From NCBI RefSeq assembly GCF_003202285.1, contig NZ_MASW01000002.1, forward strand, positions 1,054,001-1,118,000: a DNA stretch of 64,000 nucleotides, in the 5' to 3' direction. Origin of the DNA: Prauserella muralis (GTDB lineage: Bacteria; Actinomycetota; Actinomycetes; Mycobacteriales; Pseudonocardiaceae). The first letter of the stretch is position 1, and the number at the start of each line of letters is the position of its first letter. The notes under the pieces are model-generated. The model did no database searches, was not told where the DNA came from, and worked only from the letters and a program-made list of their open reading frames with translations. Made by a program: the position numbers and the translations under genes. Shown here piece after piece: positions 51,182 to 58,649 of this stretch.

Positions 51182-54100
51182 GAGAGAAACCTCCCAGCAT
51201 CGGGACTGGCAGCTGCTTCGGTAAGCACGCTCAGGACGAGCGGGGCGTGAGAACTGCCGGGGCTGGTGGCCTCCGCGCGTGCGAGCCTGCTGGCCACATC
51301 CACCAGTAAGTAGTGAAGTTGAACGGGAATTGTGTCTGCTGACGCGAATACGTCGCTGGTATCCACGAATGCGTCAGACAGTCGGGCGATGGCCTGCGAC
51401 TCTACTGACTTGTCATCGCGCGTTTCGTTCAGCAACTTGTTCAGCTTTCGGGCGGCCTCCTCTATCTCCGGGCTTAAGGTAACGCCTTGCTCGAGCATAT
51501 GGTCAATTGGTGACCACGGTCGTGTCTCAGCGATCACCAACGGCGGCGGGGGAATGTCAGGGGGTACGTTGCCCAGGCGTTCACGGTGCGCAGAGATCGC
51601 ATCATCCGAGATCGTGTCAGCGTCCAGGCATCCAACAAGCACATCTTTGATGTGCTCGCTTCGGCCGTTCTGGTCGACTAGGTTGATTGCATTCCGGACG
51701 GCGGCCTCGAGTTGCTGATGGAGGATGGTTCCTTCCTGAGCAAGGGCTTTCAACAAGTTCGCAGCCTGGGAGAACGTGTCGGGATGTGCTAGCAGGGTGC
51801 CGGACTCGAAGGCTGGGAGAAGAACGCGGCACAGCCTGGCGGGATGTTTTGGTTCATGCATCAAGGCAGCCCACACCCAGCCATCGTGCACCTTGCTTAC
51901 CAGTAGGCCCACGGCCGTTTGTGCTGCGCTTTCCTGCTGCTCCGGAAGGGCCTCGGCCAGGGACGCCAGCATCTTCTGTTCGTCGTCGTTCCTGTAAGGG
52001 CTGAAACCAAAGCCATAGCCATGTTCGAGCCAACCCGTCGTGCCGTCGGCCACCATCGGCCACATATCGGTCTCGTTCGCCGAGTCAGCGCCTCCGAATA
52101 CGTCGCAAATGATTTCGGCAGCAGTGATGATGTCGTTGGCGCAGATCTGCGGATAGATTACACCGAGCTGATACGCAGCGTGTTGCGCTTGCTGCTTCCG
52201 AGATTCACGAAGGGGCATGATGGCGCTGCCTCCGAAGGCAACGTCTTCGTCCCGGGTCTCCTCGAAAGTCATCGAGGCAGCCGCAAGCCTCCGGGCGAGG
52301 TGTGGGTCTTGCGCCAGCACAGGGAGGATAGCGTCTGGGAGCCATGTCAAAACGGTCCCGCCCCACTGGGCGAGCGCAGCATCGTCGTCAAGGAGCCGCT
52401 CGACAGCACCGCGGACCTCGGCGCTGACGCCGATGACGTGTTCAAGCTGCCCGACGAGGGCGCCGGCGAGGTTTTCCATTCTAGCTGCGTCTGAGCGAGC
52501 GGCGTCGAGTAGCGCAGCGATGGTCGCGGCACGTTCGGCGGTACCCGCAGCGGTCGGGTTGTCGGCCACAGGTGCGCGGCTCTGCAGTGCACGAACTAGG
52601 TCAGTTGCCAGTGCCGCAACCTTGTACGATGTCACGGCACTGTCGGCGAGACGGTTCGCGAGTACCGCGAGCGGGAGCACGGCGTTCGAAGGGTCGGGAA
52701 GGACTGCGCGTGCACGGAAGGCGCCAATAGCCTGGCTGGTCAAACGTTCTCGGGGGGAAAGGTCACCAGAGACAGTCGCCTCCTCGCTGCTTGTAGCGAG
52801 CTCGAGCAGGTCATCGGGCTCGTGTGCAAGGTTCACGACGCGCGATGCGACCGCAAGGGATGCAAGGACATGTTCGCTGCCGGCGACAGACAGCGCGGTC
52901 GGCCAGAACCCATCGCTTGCACGGGCCTGCCACAGCATGTCCACGAGAAGGTCGAAGCTCGGTCGAGCAACCAGTGGCAAGGTCGGGTCGGCGTCGAGCC
53001 GTTTCACCAGGCCCTTCGGGTCAAGCGGGTGATAGAGAACGTAAATGGCGGTGGCGTAGTCGAATAGGATGTTGTGGGAGAACGCCAAGACTCGCCCGAC
53101 ACCTGGTATCGGTCCGTCCAAGGCGCTGAGTACCCCTTGGCTGAGAAGACTTTCGAGTGCCGCGCTGTCGGTTCCGAGAACGGTCGGTTCCTCTTCGACG
53201 ACCTGCAAACGACGCCCCTCAAGCATGCTGGACGCCAGGCGCTTCAAAAGCGCCTCACGCGCAGGCTTGTCGGCGTTGCGGATTCGCCAGTCCCAGTAGC
53301 GGCCCAGCAATTCGACCCGGCTCCGCACCTGGAGAAGCTGGGCATGCTGGACACCCGTGAGCTTACTGGTAAGTTCGGCCGTCAACCGCAGATTGAACGG
53401 GTTTCGCAGCAGCTTTCGCAGATCAGAGGAAGCCTGTGCGAGCACCGATGCGAGTGGCATCGGTGCAATAATCGCCCGGTCCAGGTCTTCGTCGCTCAGG
53501 TCACCCACCAGCAGGTGGCGCACACCGGCGAGTCGCGAGTCGACCATACTGGCGTCTGTCGACAACGGCTGGCCAGCGAACGTTCGCTGCAAAGGCTGGC
53601 TGTTGCGAGTGTCGAAAGAACGAGCAGTCGCGACCACCTGCCACCGCGTACCCGCCAAAGCCAAGACAATGGTACTCAGCGTTTCACGGTCCTCGGAGCC
53701 ACGCAGCGCGTCCACCCCGTCAATCACAACGAGCCCAGGTGGGCCGGCCCATGCCCGGAGGACTTCCTGCAGCGGTGCGTTCGTGCCGAGACGGTTCGTG
53801 CCCGCGACATCAGCAGCGCGAAGGACGATGACCTCCTCGGCGTCCAGGCGTGCGGATGCAAGTTCCTGAACGACCGCCGACTTCCCGGACCCGGCATCAC
53901 CGACAACGAGTATGTGTTCTCGACCGGCTGTTTCACGAAGTTTTTGTGCCACAGAACGGGAGATATACAGACCCCCGGCGACGGGCAGTCGAGCTTCTGC
54001 CTGCAACGCTTGGAGATTCGCTGCGGACCGTTGGCGAACAACCTCGATATCTGAGGCGTACCTCGCGGGCAATGTCGTGCCGACACCGTGGTGGGACAAC

Positions 54101-54864
54101 GCACGGACGAGTGCTGCACGGTCCCGCCACTCTCGAGCCGTTGAAGAAGCCTGCCCCTCAGCGACGAGAACCGTCCAAGCCACCGACCCCTGAGAGAGGT
54201 CCGTGAGCCCACGTTGAAGTGTGCTGACGGCGGACTGCTGGTCCTTTCGACCATCTTCCAGGTCGAGTGTGAGGACTCGGAGGCTCTTGAAGAAGGTGCG
54301 CAGGTCTTCGTCTGACGGTTCGGTGCCGCGTGCAGCCGCCCACAGGCGGCGGGTGTGGTCGAGCGCGACCGTCAGCGCGGCATCCTGCTTCGCAGTTAGT
54401 TCTTTCCCGAAAGCTGTTCCGGCCGGTTGAGAGGCAACGCGCTTGAGTGCATGAGCCAGGTCGTTTCGAACAGTGGCGGAAGCGGAGTAATCCGTGCACA
54501 ACACAATAACGTCGCGGGTAGGATCAAGTGGCCGCCCGCGTGAGCCCACTTCGGGGACAGTGCCATCGAGGTACTGGAGCACCGCCTGCTCGAATGCCTT
54601 CGCGAGCGGGGAGTCCTTGGCTGTGCCCAGCCCCAAGCCGACCTTCGCCTGGACGAACACGCCATTCCCGACGTCGGTCAGAACTGCGACGTCATCAACC
54701 TCGAAACCGTTCTGCGCACCGACCTGAGCCACAATGCCAGGAGCCAACGGGATCTGGAGCGGCTCCTCGGCGACAAGGTAACTCGCCGCCCACGCAAACA
54801 CCCGGTTCTGGAAGCCGACTCCTGACGCACCGGCTGCGCCACCGGCAGACGCGGCTGACGTCAC
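51178..54864 (-). CDS. Avs-like protein: N-terminal Cap4-type nuclease, STAND-like P-loop NTPase, C-terminal helical repeats
   Basis: The 1228-aa product starts at GTG 54864. Residues 15-240 look like the Cap4/DUF4297 dsDNA endonuclease: GVGFQNRVFAWAASYL, then GFEVDDVAVLTDVGNGVFVQAKV with D57-D58 and Q72-x-K74. Next is a P-loop ATPase with Walker A GDAGSGKS (322-329) and Walker B LVVID (378-382), plus ATARSF and RNPFNLRLTAEL further on. About 650 helical residues without motifs follow. Nuclease, NTPase, then a helical sensor is the order of Avs/STAND anti-phage proteins. This assignment rests on motif reading only. The partner gene is coupled downstream. Confidence 0.78.
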   Translation of the reverse strand: MTSAASAGGAAGASGVGFQNRVFAWAASYLVAEEPLQIPLAPGIVAQVGAQNGFEVDDVAVLTDVGNGVFVQAKVGLGLGTAKDSPLAKAFEQAVLQYLDGTVPEVGSRGRPLDPTRDVIVLCTDYSASATVRNDLAHALKRVASQPAGTAFGKELTAKQDAALTVALDHTRRLWAAARGTEPSDEDLRTFFKSLRVLTLDLEDGRKDQQSAVSTLQRGLTDLSQGSVAWTVLVAEGQASSTAREWRDRAALVRALSHHGVGTTLPARYASDIEVVRQRSAANLQALQAEARLPVAGGLYISRSVAQKLRETAGREHILVVGDAGSGKSAVVQELASARLDAEEVIVLRAADVAGTNRLGTNAPLQEVLRAWAGPPGLVVIDGVDALRGSEDRETLSTIVLALAGTRWQVVATARSFDTRNSQPLQRTFAGQPLSTDASMVDSRLAGVRHLLVGDLSDEDLDRAIIAPMPLASVLAQASSDLRKLLRNPFNLRLTAELTSKLTGVQHAQLLQVRSRVELLGRYWDWRIRNADKPAREALLKRLASSMLEGRRLQVVEEEPTVLGTDSAALESLLSQGVLSALDGPIPGVGRVLAFSHNILFDYATAIYVLYHPLDPKGLVKRLDADPTLPLVARPSFDLLVDMLWQARASDGFWPTALSVAGSEHVLASLAVASRVVNLAHEPDDLLELATSSEEATVSGDLSPRERLTSQAIGAFRARAVLPDPSNAVLPLAVLANRLADSAVTSYKVAALATDLVRALQSRAPVADNPTAAGTAERAATIAALLDAARSDAARMENLAGALVGQLEHVIGVSAEVRGAVERLLDDDAALAQWGGTVLTWLPDAILPVLAQDPHLARRLAAASMTFEETRDEDVAFGGSAIMPLRESRKQQAQHAAYQLGVIYPQICANDIITAAEIICDVFGGADSANETDMWPMVADGTTGWLEHGYGFGFSPYRNDDEQKMLASLAEALPEQQESAAQTAVGLLVSKVHDGWVWAALMHEPKHPARLCRVLLPAFESGTLLAHPDTFSQAANLLKALAQEGTILHQQLEAAVRNAINLVDQNGRSEHIKDVLVGCLDADTISDDAISAHRERLGNVPPDIPPPPLVIAETRPWSPIDHMLEQGVTLSPEIEEAARKLNKLLNETRDDKSVESQAIARLSDAFVDTSDVFASADTIPVQLHYLLVDVASRLARAEATSPGSSHAPLVLSVLTEAAASPDAGRFLS

Positions 54865-55050
54865 AGCGCACTCATCCCAAGGGCAGCACAGTCACCGAAA
54901 AGTTTTGCCACACGATGACGATACCGGGTCAGCTTTGTAGCAAGCCGTTGCCACCCGTAACGGTGTCGTGCTGTAAACGCGCGGCGACCACAGTCAGATT
55001 GCGCGGTGCCGAAAACGCCTGGCACTAGCGGAGGTCTCAACCTCATGCGG

Positions 55051-55197
55051 TCAACAACGTCTATATGTGGTATTTTGGCCCTTGCCACATTTACCGCATG
55101 GTGGAAGTCTGTCGGTGTTGTCGTCAAGACGTACTGACCACGAACAGTTAGTACAGCAGTACTTCCCCACGCCTGGCTTCTCGCCGACATTGTGCAT
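55051..55197 (-). CDS. 48-aa zinc-ribbon protein
   Basis: This short frame starts at ATG 55197 with AGGGGA upstream. GEKPGVGKY is followed by CTNC, an acidic SVRLDDNTDRLPPC stretch and CGKC, which gives two CxxC knuckles of a rubredoxin-like zinc ribbon. Small stand-alone ribbons with the same G-x-KPGxGxYxCxxCG...LPPCxxC layout are widespread in bacteria and have no known function. It lies AT-rich DNA between the Avs-like gene and attR. Confidence 0.6.
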   Translation of the reverse strand: MHNVGEKPGVGKYCCTNCSWSVRLDDNTDRLPPCGKCGKGQNTTYRRC

Positions 55198-55685
55198 GTG
55201 CGCTTCCCCTAAGATCAGTCTGAATGTAGCTATACAGGTAGTCGGTTGTGTTGCACAAATGGTTACAGGCGTCCTCAACACTTCGCGAGGTTTCAGCTGA
55301 TTGGAGCAGCATGCATGTATCGACGGTTGCTGGGGGTCCCGTGCTGCTGCTGACACTGGGGGGATGAGGAGGCTGTCGCTCGCCTCTACTAGACGATTCG
55401 GGGAAGGTGGACCGAGGGTAGGCATGCGGAGCGCTGAGCGAGAACGGTGGTTTGGTCCTTATGTGCTTTGCCCGCTCTGCCGGAAGCATTCCAATACACG
55501 CAAACGACACCTGCGGGCGCGGCAGCGGACTTGCTCTCCAGAGCAACTCGTGAACCAACGCGGAGCAAATGTTGTCCATGGTGTTGTCCATGAACTGGCT
55601 CCGATCGACGCCTCTGATGCGGTTGCTCGGCCAATCGTTGGCCGCTCTGCCTGCGGTTTCTACTCCTGACGGGTGATTTTGCGGC
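55198..55685. other. Non-coding right end of the AICE with integrase arm sites
   Basis: No supported gene is seen in these 488 bp. TGTCCATGG at 55573-55581 and TGTCCATG at 55585-55592, 12 bp apart, repeat the left-arm sites in the same orientation, 94 bp from attR. The DNA is AT-richer than the element average. Confidence 0.6.
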
Positions 55686-55728
55686 CTCATAATCCCTTGG
55701 CCGCGGGTTCGAGCCCCGCCCGGCCCAC
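55686..55728 (+). repeat. attR, 43-bp core
   Basis: This is a perfect copy of the tRNA 3' half at 35288-35330. No tRNA 5' half precedes it, so it is an attachment site and not a second tRNA gene. Confidence 0.92.
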
Positions 55729-55907
55729 GAAGCCTGTGACCTGGGCGTTCACGCACAGCAGTTTTTACTGTGCGAACCGCTCTGGCAAGGGCGTGCATGT
55801 GCGATGTTCCGGCCGAGCTGCTGCTTCGGCGATGCGGCGGCGTACTCTTCTCGCCTTGCTGCGCATGTCGCTGCTGGACGACGGTTCGTCGTGAGATCGC
55901 GGCGTAC

Positions 55908-56414
55908 CTAGTATGCGCCTGGCAGGGTGAACAAGAGCCGATCCATTTGCGGCACCATGTCCTGGAGAAGCTCTTTGAGCTGCGTGTACCGCTGGCGTAG
56001 TACCTTCAGGCTGGCGGCCTGCGGCAACGGCAGCGGCCGCTGCGACGAGGGCAGCGCGCTCGCCAATGTGATTAGCCGATCACGTGCAAGGACACGCGCG
56101 GCCTCAAGCTGTGGTGGCGCCAGTTTTCCAAACTCGTCGTCTAGCCGGTTCCAGTACGTCGCGGCCACTGCCGAGTACGCCGCCCAGCCATTCTCGGCGG
56201 GTGCATCCTCGGTCAGGGCCGCGACGATTCGCCAGGTGAGAGTGATGTCCGGCTCCAGTATTTGCGCTCGGGCGGCGACGTCAACCGGATGCCAGGCCGC
56301 ATTCCACGTCAGGCCCACCAGCAGGCAAGTAACGCGGTAGTCGACCCCGAGCGTCTTTTGTTGCGGGGGTACACCCGCTGGCGCCGGCGTGGTGGTGGAA
56401 TGCGTCGTCCGCAC
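55908..56414 (-). CDS. Hypothetical protein downstream of PIN toxin
   Basis: GTG 56414 gives 168 aa; the open frame runs upstream into the toxin gene in another frame. The product is helical, with LLVGLTWNAAWHPVDVAARAQIL, YSAVAATYWNRLDDEFGKLAPPQLEAARVLARDRL and a C-terminal LKELLQDMVPQMDRLLF. No family was recognised. The start lies 6 bp after the toxin stop, so it probably belongs to the toxin-antitoxin operon. Confidence 0.5.
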   Translation of the reverse strand: MRTTHSTTTPAPAGVPPQQKTLGVDYRVTCLLVGLTWNAAWHPVDVAARAQILEPDITLTWRIVAALTEDAPAENGWAAYSAVAATYWNRLDDEFGKLAPPQLEAARVLARDRLITLASALPSSQRPLPLPQAASLKVLRQRYTQLKELLQDMVPQMDRLLFTLPGAY

Positions 56415-56419
56415 GTCGT

Positions 56420-56845
56420 TCAGGTGGTGGTGTTGGCGGTGGCCATGCCGAGCGTGGCGCAACCTTCGAGGAGTTTGTGGTCGCCGCTGGCTACGATGAG
56501 GTCGTGATCGTTGAGTTGCTCTGCGGATGCGGCGTGTACGGCGTCGTAGCCGCGTAGGGCGAGTGTGTGGGCGAGGTCGGCGGCGCGGTGGATGGTGCTT
56601 TCGCTCACTTCGACGATGTCGAACTCCTGCCAAAGCTGATTGTGCAGCCGCAACGCGGATGTGTGCTGCGCGTTGGTGAGCCGCCCAAGCCGCAATGCCT
56701 GGGCGAGTGCGGCGGCTGCTTCGACGTAGAGCAGGCGTGAGGTGACCACGGAGTCGGCGTCGTCCCAGAGGCGGCGGCAGAAGGGGCTGCTCGGTTCGTC
56801 GACGAGTAGTGGCACGAATGCCGAGGTGCCGAAGTAGGTGATCAC
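56420..56845 (-). CDS. PIN-domain toxin (VapC-like) with first catalytic Asp replaced by Gly
   Basis: The 141-aa product is a full-length PIN domain: MITYFGTSAFVPLLVDE, LYVEAAAALAQA (Glu), GYDAVHAASAEQL (Asp) and LIVASGDHKLLEG (Asp). The first strand normally reads YxDTSA; here the codon is GGC, giving Gly6 in place of Asp. One of the acidic metal ligands is thus lost, so ribonuclease activity is doubtful. GTG 56845 overlaps the antitoxin stop. A toxin tamed by mutation in a decaying region is the likely story. Confidence 0.88.
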   Translation of the reverse strand: MITYFGTSAFVPLLVDEPSSPFCRRLWDDADSVVTSRLLYVEAAAALAQALRLGRLTNAQHTSALRLHNQLWQEFDIVEVSESTIHRAADLAHTLALRGYDAVHAASAEQLNDHDLIVASGDHKLLEGCATLGMATANTTT

Positions 56846-57096
56846 CGGCGCTGCTCGGCGACGAGGTCGCTCACGGATCCGGTGGCCTTGATCGGCTTGG
56901 GAGCCCGACGCTTCCGGCGTGTGGCAGGTTGGACGCGGCCTTCTGCGATGAGCCGTTCGAGCGCATTCGGCTGGTCGACGGGCACGATGCGCGCGATGAC
57001 GGTGCCGTGGTCGGTGACGGTCACTGTGTGCCCTTTCCGGACCTCCGCAAGGTGGCGGCTCAGCCCGTCCCGTAGTTCACGGACACCGATGCGCAT
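56842..57096 (-). CDS. Phd/YefM-family antitoxin
   Basis: ATG 57096 has GGAGT upstream and gives 84 aa. RIGVRELRDGLSRHLAEVRKGHTVTVTDHGTVIARIVPV is the Phd/YefM DNA-binding and dimerisation part. The tail ERLIAEGRVQPATRRKRRAPKPI is the toxin-binding segment. It overlaps the PIN toxin by 4 nt. Antitoxins of this type repress their own operon. Confidence 0.9.
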   Translation of the reverse strand: MRIGVRELRDGLSRHLAEVRKGHTVTVTDHGTVIARIVPVDQPNALERLIAEGRVQPATRRKRRAPKPIKATGSVSDLVAEQRR

Positions 57097-57266
57097 AACT
57101 ACTCCTGTGGTCACAATTCCTATCTTCAATGTAGCCACAAATGCGGTGGGAGTCAACGTGGCAACACGCCGTCAAGCAGGCTGGCTCGAACAGCAAGGGA
57201 TCGGGGCACTCAAGCTCGTCGTGACATGCGTTCTCGCTGCCCAGCACAACGTTGATCGTGTGAGCA

Positions 57267-57308
57267 CTCATAACCCCTTGGCCGCGGGTTCGTGCCCCGC
57301 CGGCCCAC
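57267..57308 (+). repeat. Degenerate third att core with flanking arm sequence
   Basis: This 42-bp sequence matches the att core with two substitutions and one deletion. The bases that follow (CCTT..GACCAGGCA) match those just inside attL of the AICE. A TGTCC arm-like motif lies 46 bp further on, against 49 bp in the AICE. It is therefore the remains of the left end of a related element, or of an older att site. Confidence 0.7.
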
Positions 57309-57348
57309 CCTTGCGACCAGGCAAAGCCTCGCGGGCTCCCCGTGATCA

Positions 57349-57986
57349 TCACCTGTCCGTTGACGCGGCGTGGCTGGCGGACTTGCCGCAACCCACGGGT
57401 TGTGTGCTACCGGGATCATCGCGCGCGCAGAGCGCCGTGACGGTCTGCAGCGCGATGTCGACCGAGGCGTGGAGTTCGTCGCGCTCGGCGCCGGCCGCGG
57501 CGTGGACCGCGAAGCCCTCGCTGAGCACCATGACGAACCGCGCCAGTGCCCGGGTGTCGACCTCGTCCGGGAGGTCACCGTCCTGCACTGCTCGCGACAG
57601 GCGCTCTGCGAGCGCGCGTTCCGTGGCGGCCCGGCCGGCGGCGAGGATCTCCGAGACGCCGGCGTTCTCCGGTGAGCAGGCCAAGCCACCCTGGATGGAG
57701 AGGCAGCCGCGGGGTGATCGTCGGCAGTCAGGGCGTCGACGCTGCCGCGCAGGAAGCTTTCGATGACGGCGTACGCGGTCGGCTGTTCCACGGCGTCGCC
57801 GGTGTAGGCCACTTTAGTCTTGCGGTAACGGTCGAAGGCGCGTTGGAACAGCTGCTTCTTGCTGCCGAACGTCGCATACAGGCTGGGCCGGTTGATGCCC
57901 ATGGCGTCGGTGAGGTGGGTCATCGACGTTCCTTCGTAGCCGTGCCGCCAGAAGACCTCGACGGCGCGGTCGAGGATTGTCTCCTC
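57349..57986 (-). pseudogene. TetR/AcrR regulator, broken (frameshift and missing N-terminus)
   Basis: The N-terminal HTH lies in one frame (ILDRAVEVFWRHGYEGTSMTHLTDAMGINRPSLYATFGSKKQLFQRAF). The ligand domain continues in another frame from about 57705 (CLSIQGGLACSPENAGVSEILAAGRAATERALAERL...). A single missing base in a GCGG run near 57705 explains the shift. There is no start codon before the HTH; the sequence passes straight into the reductase fragment on the other strand. Confidence 0.8.
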
Positions 57987-57995
57987 GCCTCCAGG

Positions 57996-58289
57996 ATCGC
58001 CAAGGCCTTCACCCACATCCAGGCGTCGGCCTTGCTCACCGCCGGGCGAACGGCCGGTGACCCCGACCGGCTGGCGCTGTCGGTCTCGAGCGATTTTCCC
58101 GATGCCGTCGCGCTCGTGACCCGGCTCTACGACGAGTTCGGCTTCGACACCGTGGACAACAGTCCGCTGCGTGAGTCCTGGCGCACCACGCCAGGTCAAC
58201 CCGCCTGGAACCGCCACGCCCAGCAGGACCGCGCCAAGCTGGCCCGCAATCTCCGCAGCGCCCGGTTCGTCGCCCACGCACGTCCCTGA
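57996..58289 (+). pseudogene. C-terminal fragment of NADPH-dependent F420 reductase-like protein
   Basis: About 97 residues remain: SVSSDFPDAVALVTRLYDEFGFDTVDNSPLRESWR and PGQPAWNRH are typical of the C-terminal part of F420-dependent NADP oxidoreductase-like proteins. The nucleotide-binding N-terminus is missing. It abuts the TetR remnant head to head, so a deletion joined them. Confidence 0.7.
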
Positions 58290-58307
58290 CCACCTGACCC
58301 GGGGTCG

Positions 58308-58487
58308 ATCGACACCGATGCCAACCCCGCTGACGGGCCGGTCGCGCCAGCGATGCTCGGCGTCATGGCGAGCGAACGCTACGGCACCGCAGCCGAGATC
58401 GGCGCCTTCGTGTGCTACCTCGCCGGGCCCCACGCCGACTACATCACCGGCTCCGGCCGGAACATCGATGGCGGCTTCACCGCCTGA
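58308..58487 (+). pseudogene. C-terminal fragment of SDR oxidoreductase
   Basis: The last 59 residues of a short-chain dehydrogenase are present (YGTAAEIGAFVCYLAGPHADYITGSGRNIDGGF). The YITGSxxxIDGG end is the family hallmark. The Rossmann and catalytic parts are gone. It follows the reductase fragment by a few bases. Confidence 0.75.
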
Positions 58488-58649
58488 CGCCCACCGCTGC
58501 GAGCCACAACGCATTACTGTCGGGCGCCACCCACCATGAGTTCATGCTGATCGACGAAACTGAGCAACGGCTTGTGGGCCTCAGACCTCGCCGTTCCCGG
58601 GCCGCGGCACCAGCCGGTGATCACGGCCGAAGGCTAGACTCACTTCCGT

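Larger units (their letters stand above)
35288..55728 (+). mobile_element. Actinomycete integrative and conjugative-type element (AICE), 20.4 kb
   Basis: Perfect 43-bp direct repeats bound the element; the left one is the 3' part of the tRNA gene. Next to it is a tyrosine integrase. The core has an excisionase-like HTH, a WhiB, two small membrane proteins and an FtsK/TraB translocase in one overlapping gene run, followed by a clt-like repeat array. This matches pSAM2-type AICEs, which move double-stranded DNA with TraB alone and need no relaxase. A NUDIX gene, GntR and XRE regulators complete the resemblance. No replication initiator was recognised. Two cargo operons lie beside the ends. Confidence 0.88.

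Noticed and set aside
55301-55669. 122-aa plus-strand frame near attR
   Set aside because: It runs through the integrase arm sites, has no ribosome site and no coherent domain.
55686-55728. Second tRNA gene
   Set aside because: Only the 3' half is present. There is no D arm or 5' acceptor strand, so it is attR.
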